NCBI GenBank assembly: GCA_028876335.1
Contig: JAGWSG010000003.1
Span: 1 to 34,498, forward strand
Direction of reading: 5' to 3'
Source: Acidobacteriota bacterium
GTDB taxonomy: Bacteria; Acidobacteriota; Terriglobia; Terriglobales; Acidobacteriaceae
DNA: 34,498 nt
The notes beneath the pieces are model-generated. The model had not been told where the DNA came from, searched no databases, and saw nothing but the letters and a program-made list of their open reading frames with translations. Below are positions 18,209 to 27,824 of the stretch, in pieces. The translations under genes and the position numbers were made by a program. How positions within the stretch are numbered: position 1 is the stretch's first letter; each line of letters starts with the position of its first letter.

Positions 18209-19099
18209 TTACTCGCAGGGCTTGTTTCCGTCCATGATGTTGCGGTAGCAGGAGTACCAATCGGTGGCCAGAATCTGCTGCCCACGCGCAAGTGTGACCC
18301 GCACTGTGGCCGGGTATTTTTTGGAATAGCTGCTCAGCTTGGCATTTGGAATTCCGAAGCAGATTTCGTCGTGAACGTGGTTCTCCACTACATCTTTCTC
18401 CAAAGCACCTGAGTGGACCGCATCGGATCCGGGATGCGCTTTGTTCCATGCAGAGCGGCTTTTCTGCGTCATGGGATGCGCGCGGTCGCCGTAGGCTTCC
18501 GGCCAGAGATTCTCCACGCAGTCAGGACAGCCGCCGACCTGCAGCGATACGAGGTGATCAAGTTCGTAATGCGATTTGGAGTCAGTGAAACCGTAAGCCG
18601 CCATCGTCTGCTTCTTAATCTTGTTGGTTACTGAAACGGCGGGGCGCACCGTATCAGTGGTCCAGGCCTTGTTGCAGATGTTGTCGGCAATGTTGGCCTG
18701 TGTCACCGTCGGGTCAGGCTTGCCGGGTGTCATCGACGAGTCGGGATACACATCCGCCGGCCCGGCCTGGGCACCAGTGGCCCCAGGCGTCGTGGTGTTG
18801 GGTGGTTCAATGGCCGGGGCCGCGCTCTCGTCTACGTTCTTTTCCAGCACCCAGCCAACCTGCATGCCGTCGTCTGTCTGGATGCGCACATACCCCAGCC
18901 GAGGGTATTTGGAGACGATGTGCAGTACCGTTCCAGCGGGCAAAGTGCCCTTGTTTTTGCTGGAGGGGTAGGGGCCGGTGCGCAGGTTGCTGGTGTGGTT
19001 CAGCGTGGCAGGTTGTTGCGCGTGGACAACGCCGGCCAGCAGGCAGGCTAACAGAAACGCGAGCGAAGGGGCGAGGAGACGGCAGAGTACCCTGGTCAT
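18209..19099 (-). CDS. Secreted SH3b-domain protein with C-terminal HNH-like domain
   Basis: Signal peptide; SH3b-like NLRTGPYPSSKNKGTLPAGTVLHIVSKYPRLGYVRIQ; YELDHLVSLQVGGCPDCVENLWPEAYGD resembles the HNH-like DH...N-WPE pattern. Confidence 0.8.
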   Translation of the reverse strand: MTRVLCRLLAPSLAFLLACLLAGVVHAQQPATLNHTSNLRTGPYPSSKNKGTLPAGTVLHIVSKYPRLGYVRIQTDDGMQVGWVLEKNVDESAAPAIEPPNTTTPGATGAQAGPADVYPDSSMTPGKPDPTVTQANIADNICNKAWTTDTVRPAVSVTNKIKKQTMAAYGFTDSKSHYELDHLVSLQVGGCPDCVENLWPEAYGDRAHPMTQKSRSAWNKAHPGSDAVHSGALEKDVVENHVHDEICFGIPNAKLSSYSKKYPATVRVTLARGQQILATDWYSCYRNIMDGNKPCE

Positions 19100-19211
19100 G
19101 GCGTGGTCCCTCCAACCGGGGTTTTCGGAGTGCTACGGAGCGGTGGTCGAGATTGTGAGCCCGCAGGCTGTGGATGCTTACCGGAATAGTGCGATGAGGG
19201 AGCGGGCCGTT

Positions 19212-19847
19212 TCAGCGCAGTGTCTGCAAGAACGGATTTGTGCGACGTTCCAGGCCGATGGTGGTTGCGGGTCCATGACCTGGGATGACGCGCGTCTCAT
19301 CCGGAAGCGGCAGCAGACGCGCCGCGATGGATTCGATGATCTGGGGATAATTGCCGCCGGGCAGGTCTGTGCGGCCAATTGAGCCCTGGAAGAGCGTATC
19401 GCCGGCAAAGATCATCTTGAGCGGTGCGAAGTGCAGGCAGATGGAGCCCTGCGTGTGACCGGGCGTGTGGATAACCTGCGCGGGATAGGTGGGCAGGCCG
19501 ACGGTTGCGCCTTCCGTGAGTGAGTCGTCCGGCGGCGCGGTCTCTGGAGTGGGGATGCCAAGCCAGGCGGCTTGCTGGTCCATCATGGCCAGCAGCGCGA
19601 GGTCATTCTCGTTGAGCAAGATAGGCGCGCCGGTGAGCCGCTTGAGCTTGAGCGCGCCGCCCACGTGGTCAATGTGCGCGTGGGTGATGAGAATCTGCTT
19701 GAGCGTAAGTCCGTGCTCCGTGAGGCGACGATGGATGCGCGCAATCTCGTCGCCGGGATCGATGACGATGGCTTCACGCGTCTGCTCGTCGGCGAGGATG
19801 GTGCAGTTGCACTGCAGCGGACCCACGGGAAATGTTTCAATCAGCAT
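19212..19847 (-). CDS. MBL-fold metallo-hydrolase (glyoxalase II-like)
   Basis: ITHAHIDHVGG (HXHXDH), HTPGHTQGSICL, FAGDTLFQGSIGRTDLPGG, VIPGHGPATTIG. Confidence 0.95.
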   Translation of the reverse strand: MLIETFPVGPLQCNCTILADEQTREAIVIDPGDEIARIHRRLTEHGLTLKQILITHAHIDHVGGALKLKRLTGAPILLNENDLALLAMMDQQAAWLGIPTPETAPPDDSLTEGATVGLPTYPAQVIHTPGHTQGSICLHFAPLKMIFAGDTLFQGSIGRTDLPGGNYPQIIESIAARLLPLPDETRVIPGHGPATTIGLERRTNPFLQTLR

Positions 19848-19874
19848 GGGGATATTGTAGGTGGGCGTGCGTGG

Positions 19875-20288
19875 TTACGATTGGTCGACCGATGCAAGCC
19901 ATTGCATCGCATCATCTGACCATGTGTGATCAGACTGATCCCAGCCTCCCTTACTTTGATCGGGAAAATTGGGAAAGTTTGTCCTGCAGTATCCACGTTG
20001 CGCGGAGAAATCAAAGACCGCGTGCACATAGTAGTTGATGAGGAGCGCGCATTTTGTGCCGTCAGGCGACCACACAATTCTGGCGGTCGAATCCATTTCG
20101 CGATCCGTCACCTCGGCCACGTTGTAGATGAGCACGGCATCGAGGATCTGGTCGTCTGAATGCGACAGGTCGAGAGCGTAGAAGTACCCCGTCTCTCTGT
20201 CGTCTTCAAAGAAAGCGGTGTAACGGCCGCCTGGAGCGGGTGTTTCAAAAAGCGAACCATCTCCGAGCTTGAAGGAGTGTTCCTGCAT
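19875..20288 (-). CDS. Conserved hypothetical protein, possibly DUF2251-like
   Basis: Intact ORF between genes with no competing frame; FFEDDRETGYFYALDLS resembles DUF2251 as remembered, not searched. Confidence 0.6.
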   Translation of the reverse strand: MQEHSFKLGDGSLFETPAPGGRYTAFFEDDRETGYFYALDLSHSDDQILDAVLIYNVAEVTDREMDSTARIVWSPDGTKCALLINYYVHAVFDFSAQRGYCRTNFPNFPDQSKGGWDQSDHTWSDDAMQWLASVDQS

Positions 20289-20400
20289 ATGGATGTCGTC
20301 ACTTTATGCGTGTTGAAGCCTTGATGCAAATGGATACTTCGTACAACCCGCTCTGAATGGCAGAATGGAGCAGGCAAGTTTGGCAGTGCGGGGATGACGG

Positions 20401-21306
20401 ATGCGGCTCTGGTTTTCTGCAGACAGTGAAGTGCCGATTTACCGGCAACTGGTTACCCAGGTGGTGCTGGCCATTCTGAGCGGCGACCTTAAGGCCGGCG
20501 AGCGGTTGCCGAGCACCCGCGAACTGGCGCGACGGTTCAGCATTCATCCCAATACGGTGAGCGCAGGCTACCGGCAACTGGAACGCGAAGGCTGGACCGA
20601 ATACCGCCATGGGAGTGGCGTGTATGTGCGGCCCCATGTGGAGGCACCGACGACGCCCGAGCAGATTCTCGAGCAGCACATCGCCCAGTTCTTCCGCATG
20701 GTGCGCGAACTGAACCTGCCGGCGGAGATGATTCGCGCGCGCGTGGGTGAGTGGTTGAAGTCGCCGCCGCCGGATCACTTCCTGGTGGTCGATCCCGATG
20801 CGGAGCTGCGGCAGATTCTGCTGGCAGAGTTGAAGAAGCTGACGGAGTTTCCGGTGCGCGATGCGGATGTGGAAGTTTGCGCGGATGTGGAACGGCTGAA
20901 GGGCGCGATACCACTGTGCCGGCCGAGCAAGACGAAGATGGTACGCGATGCGCTGCCTGCAGGAATTGAACTTGTGACACTGCCGATTCGTTCTGCGAAC
21001 CAGTGGCTCGCGCCGTGGCGACCGGCGCTGAGGGGGCGGCTATTGGGTGTGGCGTCACACTGGCCGGAGTTTCTGGACAACGCGCGGACGATGCTGACGG
21101 CAGCGGGCGTGGAGCCGGATCTGCTGATACTGCGCAGTACGCGGCGACCTCGCTGGCAGCGCGGATTGGAGCAGACTGCGGCCATCATCTGCGACGTACA
21201 CACGGCGGCGCATGCCACGTTTCCCAAAGGGCCGCGGGTGATGCCGTTCGCCATTGTGGCCGATGCGGCGAAGGCGGAGTTGCTAAGGTATTCCGAATAC
21301 AAGTGA
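20401..21306 (+). CDS. GntR-family transcriptional regulator with non-standard C-terminal domain
   Basis: wHTH: VPIYRQLVTQVVLAILSGDLKAGERLPSTRELARRFSIHPNTVSAGYRQLEREGWTEYRHGSGVYV. The C-terminal ~200 aa match no effector domain I recognise. Confidence 0.92.
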   Translation: MRLWFSADSEVPIYRQLVTQVVLAILSGDLKAGERLPSTRELARRFSIHPNTVSAGYRQLEREGWTEYRHGSGVYVRPHVEAPTTPEQILEQHIAQFFRMVRELNLPAEMIRARVGEWLKSPPPDHFLVVDPDAELRQILLAELKKLTEFPVRDADVEVCADVERLKGAIPLCRPSKTKMVRDALPAGIELVTLPIRSANQWLAPWRPALRGRLLGVASHWPEFLDNARTMLTAAGVEPDLLILRSTRRPRWQRGLEQTAAIICDVHTAAHATFPKGPRVMPFAIVADAAKAELLRYSEYK

Positions 21307-21460
21307 ACAGTGGCCAGTGACCAGAGATCAGGGTCCCGGGTTCTGGGAGCATGCAGCGCTCCTTTTGTGACAGTCCTGAAAGTGTATGGGCGTGACATTT
21401 GGCGCGTTGTAGTCTGGCTATTCTCAGTCCATTGCAGCACGAAGTTCCGGCTGAACTGCA

Positions 21461-24400
21461 ATGGAGGCAACGATGGTGAACGCGGTGGAAACGAAGGAAG
21501 CGACGGCGGAGGTTGCAGTGGCTGAGAGTTCCGTTGAGCATGACGCTGCGCGGCGGCCGCGCGGGGGGTTCTGGTGGCTGATTGCCACGCAGTTTCAGGG
21601 CGCGTACAGCGACAACATTCTGCGCAATCTGTTGCTCTCGATGATTGTTGGCATGGGCATGGCCCATCAGCAGCGCGAGATCTTTGTCTCGGTGGTGACG
21701 TTCATTTTCTCTGCGCCGTTTCTACTGCTGAGCATGCCGGGCGGCTGGCTGGCGGACCGGTTCAGCAAGCGCTCGGTGACCATATGGACGAAGGTGATGG
21801 AGCTGGGTTCGATGCTGCTGGCTACGGCGGGCCTGGCGACGCATCATCTTGGGCTTTCACTTGGGGCGCTGACGCTGGTGGCGAGCCAGGCTGCGCTGTT
21901 TGGACCGTCGAAGTACGGGTTGCTGCCGGAGTTGCTGCCGGAGAAGCGGCTCTCATGGGGCAATGGCGTCATCGAGCTGGGTACGTTTCTGGCCATCATT
22001 GTGGGCACGGTGACAGGTGCGGCGATGGCCGAGCACTTTGCCGGGCATGAAGTGGTGGCGGGGTATGCGCTGGTCGGGCTTTCGCTGGTGGGATTTGTGA
22101 CGAGCCTGGGCATTGGCAAGGTGGAGCCTGCGGCGCCGCAGAAAAAGTTCCGCGCGAACATTGTGGGCGATCTGCTGGTGCAGGTGAAGCTGATGAAGCG
22201 CGACCGGCCGCTGTTTCTGGCGGTTCTGGGCAACATGTACTTCTGGTTTCTTGGGTCTCTGCTGTTTTCGACGATTGTGGTGTACGGGCCGGACGTGCTG
22301 CACGTGGGCATGACGAAGACCGGCTACCTGAATGCGACGCTGGCGGTGGGCATTGGCGTGGGCAGCATGGTGGCCGGCTGGCTAAGCGACAACAAGATTG
22401 AGTACGGCCTGATTCCGCTCGGGTCGATTGGCATGACGGTGATCGGGCTGATGCTGGGTTTGTGGCAGCACGATCTGCTGGGCAGCGCGGTGCTGCTTGG
22501 TTTCCTGGGATTTTTCGCCGGCTTCTATGCGGTGCCGGTGAATGCGCTGATTCAGCACAGGCCGGAGGAGAAGGACAAGGGCGGCATCATCGCGGCGGCG
22601 AATCTGCTGTCGTTCGTGGGGATCGCACTGTCGTCGGGCGTGTACTTCGTGTTCACGGCGTTTGTTCACTTGAACTCCCGCGGCGTGATTGTGGCGGCAT
22701 CACTGATTACGGCGGTGGGCACGGTGTATGTGCTGACGCTGGTGCCGGAGTGGTTTGCGCGGCTGATTCTGTTCTTCGCGACGCGGACGGTGTACCGGCT
22801 GACGGTGAAGGGGCGCGAGAATTTGCCGGAGCGGACGGGCGCGCTGCTGGTGTCGAACCATATGTCGTTTGTGGATGCGGCTCTGCTGACGGCGTCGACG
22901 GACAGGCCAATTCGCTTCCTGATGTTCGAGGGAATCTACAACCACCCGTTTGTGAAGCCTTTCGCGAAGATCATGAAAGCGATTCCGATTTCAAGCGAGC
23001 AGGAGCCGCGCGCGATGCTTCGCAGTTTGCAGACAGCAAGCGAGGCGCTGCGCGAGGGCGAGCTGGTGTGCATCTTTGCCGAGGGGCAGATTACGCGCAC
23101 CGGGCAATTGCTGCCGTTTCGCCCCGGCATGGAACGGATTATGAAGGGCGTGGATGTGCCGGTTGTGCCGGTGAATCTGGACGGCGTGTGGGGCAGCATC
23201 TTCAGCTTTGCGCGCGGGCGTTTTTTATGGAAGATGCCGCGCAAGGTTCCTTATGGTGTGACAGTCAGTTTTGGAAGGCAGATGGCGTCAACATCGACGG
23301 CGTTGGAAGTGCGCGCGGCGGTGCAGGAGCTGCATGCGGATGCGTTTGAACAGCGCAAGCCGGACATGAAGACGCTGGACCGCGCCTTTGTGCAGGCGGC
23401 GCGGCGGCAGGCGTTCGGCTTTTTGATGGCCGATGGCAAGACGCCCAAAGTCACGTTCGGCGGCGCGCTCACGAAGACTCTGTATATTTGCCGCAGGCTG
23501 CGCGGACGGATTGGTGAGAAACAGATGGTGGGCCTGCTGCTGCCGCCGAGCGTGGGCGGTGCGCTGACCAACTATGCGCTGACGATGCTGGGCCGCGTGC
23601 CGGTGAATCTGAACTATACCTCGTCCAGCGAAGTGATTGCGCGGTGCGCGGAGCAGTGCGAGCTGGACGTGGTGATTACGTCGAAGGCCTTTCTGGAGCG
23701 GTTTCCTGACCTTAAGGTGCCGGGACGTACTCTGCTGCTGGAAGATGCACTGGCCGCACCCAAGCTGGGCGAGAAGCTGATGGCGATGCTCTGCGCATGG
23801 CTGGTGCCGAGCGGGATGATGCGCTGGGCTGTTGGCGCAACCCAGTTTGCTTCGCCTGCGATGGACGCGGCGAAGACGCGGCGCGCGCGCAGGGCCGCGC
23901 GGATGGACGAACTGGCAACGGTGATCTTCTCGAGCGGTAGCACGGGCGACCCGAAGGGTGTGATGCTGTCGCACTACAATCTCGCGTCGAACATTGGGCA
24001 GGTGAGCCAGGTGTTCATGCTGGGCGGCAAGGACCGCATTCTGGGGATTCTGCCGTTCTTCCACTCGTTTGGATTTATGGCCGGGTTGTGGCTGCCCGCA
24101 GTCAACGGCGTGGGCGTTGTCTTCCATCCCAATCCGCTGGATGCGCAGGTAATTGGCGGGCTGGTGGCGAAGTATAAGGTTACGTTCCTGGTGGCGACGC
24201 CGACGTTTCTGCAGGCGTATATGCGGCGGTGCTCGCCAGAGAGTTTCGGCTCACTGGTGTACGTGCTAGTGGGTGCGGAGAAGCTGCAGGAGCGTGTTGC
24301 GCTGGCGTTTGAGGACACGTTTGGTATTCGTCCTCTGGAAGGCTATGGCTGCACGGAGTGCTCGCCGGTGGTGACGGTGAACGGCAAGGATTTCCGCGGA

Positions 24401-24994
24401 CCTGGGTTTATGCAGATCGGCGGCAAGCGTGGAAAGATCGGGCATCCGCTGCCGGGAGTGAGCGTGCGGATTGTGGACATCGATACGGGCGCTCCTGTTG
24501 CGACGGGCCAGACGGGCATGCTTCAAGTGAAGGGGCCGAACGTGATGCGCGGCTACCTTGGGCGTCCGGACAAGACGGCGGAGGTGCTGCACGACGGCTG
24601 GTACACGACGGGCGACGTGGCGATGATGGAGGAGGACGGGTTCCTGACGATTACGGACCGGCTTTCACGCTTCAGCAAGATCGGAGGCGAGATGGTTCCC
24701 CACGTGCGGATTGAAGAGAAGCTGCATGAGCTGGCCGAGGAAACCGAGCAGCAGGTGTTTGCAGTGACCTCATTACCGGACGAGAAAAAGGGCGAGAAGA
24801 TTGTGGTGGTGACGACACTGAACGAAGAGAAGCTTGCGCCGGTACTGGAGAAGCTTGCGGCGTGCGACTTGCCTGCGCTTTGGAAGCCGAAAGCGAACCA
24901 GTTTGTGCATGCCGATGCGTTGCCGCTGCTGGGGACGGGGAAGATGGATTTGCGCGGCGTGAAGGCGATTGCGGAGCGGATGGATTTGGGATAA
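21461..24994 (+). CDS. MFS (LplT-like) - PlsC acyltransferase - acyl-ACP synthetase (Aas-like) fusion
   Basis: N-terminal MFS (YSDNILRNLLLSM...GGWLADRFSKRSV), middle PlsC (VSNHMSFVDAALL, FAEGQITRTGQLLPFRPG), C-terminal AMP-ligase (VIFSSGSTGDPKGVMLSHYNLASN, EGYGCTECSPVV, GWYTTGDVAMMEEDGFLTITDR). Confidence 0.95.
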   Translation: MEATMVNAVETKEATAEVAVAESSVEHDAARRPRGGFWWLIATQFQGAYSDNILRNLLLSMIVGMGMAHQQREIFVSVVTFIFSAPFLLLSMPGGWLADRFSKRSVTIWTKVMELGSMLLATAGLATHHLGLSLGALTLVASQAALFGPSKYGLLPELLPEKRLSWGNGVIELGTFLAIIVGTVTGAAMAEHFAGHEVVAGYALVGLSLVGFVTSLGIGKVEPAAPQKKFRANIVGDLLVQVKLMKRDRPLFLAVLGNMYFWFLGSLLFSTIVVYGPDVLHVGMTKTGYLNATLAVGIGVGSMVAGWLSDNKIEYGLIPLGSIGMTVIGLMLGLWQHDLLGSAVLLGFLGFFAGFYAVPVNALIQHRPEEKDKGGIIAAANLLSFVGIALSSGVYFVFTAFVHLNSRGVIVAASLITAVGTVYVLTLVPEWFARLILFFATRTVYRLTVKGRENLPERTGALLVSNHMSFVDAALLTASTDRPIRFLMFEGIYNHPFVKPFAKIMKAIPISSEQEPRAMLRSLQTASEALREGELVCIFAEGQITRTGQLLPFRPGMERIMKGVDVPVVPVNLDGVWGSIFSFARGRFLWKMPRKVPYGVTVSFGRQMASTSTALEVRAAVQELHADAFEQRKPDMKTLDRAFVQAARRQAFGFLMADGKTPKVTFGGALTKTLYICRRLRGRIGEKQMVGLLLPPSVGGALTNYALTMLGRVPVNLNYTSSSEVIARCAEQCELDVVITSKAFLERFPDLKVPGRTLLLEDALAAPKLGEKLMAMLCAWLVPSGMMRWAVGATQFASPAMDAAKTRRARRAARMDELATVIFSSGSTGDPKGVMLSHYNLASNIGQVSQVFMLGGKDRILGILPFFHSFGFMAGLWLPAVNGVGVVFHPNPLDAQVIGGLVAKYKVTFLVATPTFLQAYMRRCSPESFGSLVYVLVGAEKLQERVALAFEDTFGIRPLEGYGCTECSPVVTVNGKDFRGPGFMQIGGKRGKIGHPLPGVSVRIVDIDTGAPVATGQTGMLQVKGPNVMRGYLGRPDKTAEVLHDGWYTTGDVAMMEEDGFLTITDRLSRFSKIGGEMVPHVRIEEKLHELAEETEQQVFAVTSLPDEKKGEKIVVVTTLNEEKLAPVLEKLAACDLPALWKPKANQFVHADALPLLGTGKMDLRGVKAIAERMDLG

Positions 24995-25775
24995 GGGAAT
25001 GGCGGGCGGTGCTTGCGGCTCTGCGAAAGCTTTGTGTCGTGCGAGGAGGTGCTGGTTGAGTTTCAATCTTTCCCGGATGCCCAATCTTTCTGGAAGAACG
25101 ATCAAAAGGCTCGGCAACCGAAATCTGTGGTTGGGTTTGGTGTGCAGGGTTGAGATTTGAACTATCCCGTGTGCCAACTTCAGGGATATGGGGCTTCATT
25201 GCATGGAGCAGCCGACGCTTCTCTCGCCCGGAGAGTCGTGGTTTCGGCACCTGAAGTGGCTTTGTTTGCGGCGTTCCCGTTTCGGCTACGGCGTGGATGG
25301 AGACCGTTTCCTCCACGGCATCATCCTGGAGTGCGCTGTGACTGGGTTCGGCGGGATCTTTAGAAGGGAGCACTTCATTGGGGAGGAAGCCGGAGGGGTC
25401 TGCGGTTTCAACGAGTACGCTTTCCGCAGCAGGCTCCGGAAGATGGCCGCAGTGCGTACAGGGCGCAGCAGGCGGCGGGAGCTTTTGAAGCTGACAGGCG
25501 ATGCGCGTGGCGACGCGGAGAACGCTGAGCATCTGGTTGACGCGATGCGTTTCTGAATAGGGATTGTCGAGCATGTTGAGGACCTGGGTGAGTGCGATCT
25601 GGATGCCGCGCAGGTCTTCAATGGGTGCGAAAGACATGCTTGTGCAGCCCCTGCGGGCCTTTTCAACGCGGTGCAGGTTGGAGTGGAAGTAGCAGAAGGA
25701 TGTTCCGCGGATGGCGGGGGACTGGCATCTCTTTCCACTGGGCATGATGTGGCGGCATGCTGCGGGCAGGTTCAT
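24672..25775 (-). CDS. Protein of unknown function with N-terminal Cys/His (putative zinc-binding) motif and low-complexity C-terminus
   Basis: N-terminal CRHIMPSGKRCQSPAIRGTSFCYFH plus a second CTHCGH. The C-terminal end overlaps the 3' end of the fusion gene antisense by about 320 nt, so only the N-terminal half is well supported. Confidence 0.7.
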   Translation of the reverse strand: MNLPAACRHIMPSGKRCQSPAIRGTSFCYFHSNLHRVEKARRGCTSMSFAPIEDLRGIQIALTQVLNMLDNPYSETHRVNQMLSVLRVATRIACQLQKLPPPAAPCTHCGHLPEPAAESVLVETADPSGFLPNEVLPSKDPAEPSHSALQDDAVEETVSIHAVAETGTPQTKPLQVPKPRLSGREKRRLLHAMKPHIPEVGTRDSSNLNPAHQTQPQISVAEPFDRSSRKIGHPGKIETQPAPPRTTQSFRRAASTARHSLIPNPSAPQSPSRRANPSSPSPAAATHRHAQTGSLSASKAQASRTPQASPVPAQASLRSVSSPPQSSRPFSRPVMRSLQTPAARFPRPAHAASLQSARGEPSRLRSC

Positions 25776-26121
25776 AAAATACTCCGGATTCTGGAGCCAA
25801 GTTCTTCAAAGGCTTGAATTTGCGGGCTCATGGGGTGCCGCAAAATCCTGATTGTAAAGGACTTGACTTGCAGAGTCTTGAAAATAAATAAGTTAGGCGA
25901 GGGCTGGAGATCAGAGAGCGGAAATCCCGGCCTCACCGCATGGGATCAGTTTGCACCCGTGCCGGGAAATTTTATGCAAACAACTGCGGTGCGGCAGATT
26001 CTCGCCCTTCGCTCGCAGGGTGGAGGTGGTTTCGCATCCATTTGGCGATGAGCTGCGGCCTGTATGGTGGGTGGGTATGCAGGAGCGAGCTTGAGGCGCG
26101 GCCGGAAAAGAGGAGCTGGGG

Positions 26122-27732
26122 ATGGAGCGACGGGATTTCATCAAAATGGGAGCTGCGGTGGGAGCAATGGCGGCGGCGAGCGGCAGTTTAGGTAAGGCGC
26201 AGACGGCAGCGAGCAAACGACCGAATGTGATTGTGTTTATCAGCGACCAGCGGACGTACGGATTGAGCAAGGCGACCGGGTTCAAGTTCGACACAAGCCC
26301 CACGCTGGACAGGCTGCAGCGAACGGGCATGGGCTTTGAGCGCAACTACTGCACAACGCCGCTGTGTGTACCGAGCCGCATTACGATGCTGACGGGGCGG
26401 TGGCCCAATGCGCACCGGGTGCGGACGAATCTGATGGCGAGCGATGCGTTCTTTGAGAAGGACATCTACCAGGTGGCGAAGGGCATGGGGTACAAGACGG
26501 CGCTTTGCGGCAAGAACCACACCTATTTGAAGAAGGAGAATGTGGACGTTTGGCGCGAGTACACACATGTGGGCGGACCGCACGAGGCGGGATCGCAAAA
26601 CGCGGCGTTCGACGAGTGGCTGAAGGAGCGACATTACAACGTGTCTGACGAGCCGACTCCGTTTCCGCTGGAGACGCAATTGCCGTATCGCATCGTATCG
26701 GACGCGATTGGGTTTATTGATGGTGCGGGCTCGCAGCCGTTCTTTATCCAGGTGAGCACACCGGAGCCGCACAATCCGGAGCAGGTGCCGGCGCCGTATT
26801 GGAACATGTTTCCGCCGGAGGAGATTCCGGCGCGGTGCGCGGGACCAGAGCTGCTGCCGGAGGCCGGCTACCGCGTGCAGTGGGAGTACGAGATGCAGCA
26901 GTATGCTTCGCCGTGGAGCGAAAAGATGTGGCGTCGTTATATGTCCAACTACTTTGGCATGCTGCGGCTGATAGATGACCAGATGAAGCGGCTGGTGGAG
27001 CATCTTGAAGCGAAGGGACTGATGGAGAACACGGTGTGTGTGTTTACTTCAGACCACGGTGACGCGATGATGAACTTCGGCATTGGGCACAAGGGGCTGG
27101 ACCTGCGTGAGCAGGTGACGCACACGCCGCAGATCTGGTTTGGCCACGGCGTACGGCCGAATGCGGAGGTGGCGCGTTCATTTACCTCAATGGCGGACAT
27201 AATGCCGACGCTTTGCGAAGTAATGGGCGCAGAGATTCCGCATGGTGTGCAGGGGAGGAGCCTGTGGCCTTTGCTGCGCGGGGAATCGTATCCAGAGGAG
27301 GAGTTCCGCAGCATTATGACGGGCGTGGGAGTAGGCGGGCTTTATTACACGGCGAAGGACGAAGTTCCTCCATCGATTGCAGGCGATGTAAAGACGGGCT
27401 TTTTTGACGAGCTGAACAAGGTGACGATGAGCGGTAACGAGAAGATGGTGCGCATGGGCGATTGGAAGCTGGTGTACGACATGATGGGCTACGGCGCGCT
27501 GTACAACCTGAAGGACGATCCGTGCGAGCTGAACAATCTTTTTAATCTGGTGGAACATACGCGGGACCAGGCGAACCTGATGGCTGAGCTGCTGATGTGG
27601 GTGATACGCACGGAAGACAGTTTGCCGACGGGTCCGCAGAACAAGCAGTACCAGACCAAGTGGTCTACCCAACACAACTGGTACACGCCCTATCGTGAAG
27701 CGGCTGCGCCGCCGGTGGCGTTTATTCCGTGA
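26122..27732 (+). CDS. Type I (formylglycine) sulfatase with Tat-like signal
   Basis: RRDFIKMGAAVGAMAAASGS Tat-like signal; NVIVFISDQRTYG; CVPSRITMLTGRWPNAH sulfatase signature (CXPSR); VFTSDHGDAM. Confidence 0.95.
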   Translation: MERRDFIKMGAAVGAMAAASGSLGKAQTAASKRPNVIVFISDQRTYGLSKATGFKFDTSPTLDRLQRTGMGFERNYCTTPLCVPSRITMLTGRWPNAHRVRTNLMASDAFFEKDIYQVAKGMGYKTALCGKNHTYLKKENVDVWREYTHVGGPHEAGSQNAAFDEWLKERHYNVSDEPTPFPLETQLPYRIVSDAIGFIDGAGSQPFFIQVSTPEPHNPEQVPAPYWNMFPPEEIPARCAGPELLPEAGYRVQWEYEMQQYASPWSEKMWRRYMSNYFGMLRLIDDQMKRLVEHLEAKGLMENTVCVFTSDHGDAMMNFGIGHKGLDLREQVTHTPQIWFGHGVRPNAEVARSFTSMADIMPTLCEVMGAEIPHGVQGRSLWPLLRGESYPEEEFRSIMTGVGVGGLYYTAKDEVPPSIAGDVKTGFFDELNKVTMSGNEKMVRMGDWKLVYDMMGYGALYNLKDDPCELNNLFNLVEHTRDQANLMAELLMWVIRTEDSLPTGPQNKQYQTKWSTQHNWYTPYREAAAPPVAFIP

Positions 27733-27824
27733 AGCGCGCGGGAGCGGCAAGAAGTTGGAGTGTTGATTTGTAGAAGCTCAACTTTAGCGCTGCATGCAAT
27801 TGATTAACCGAAGCAACCAAGAAC

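Noticed and set aside
19919-19945. TGTGATCAGACTGATCCCA dyad
   Set aside because: Within the coding sequence of the 137-aa ORF, with imperfect arms and odd spacing.
22462-24127. 295-aa (+) and 279-aa (-) ORFs inside the LplT-PlsC-ligase fusion
   Set aside because: Alternative-frame shadows with biased composition; the main frame has three intact domain signatures.
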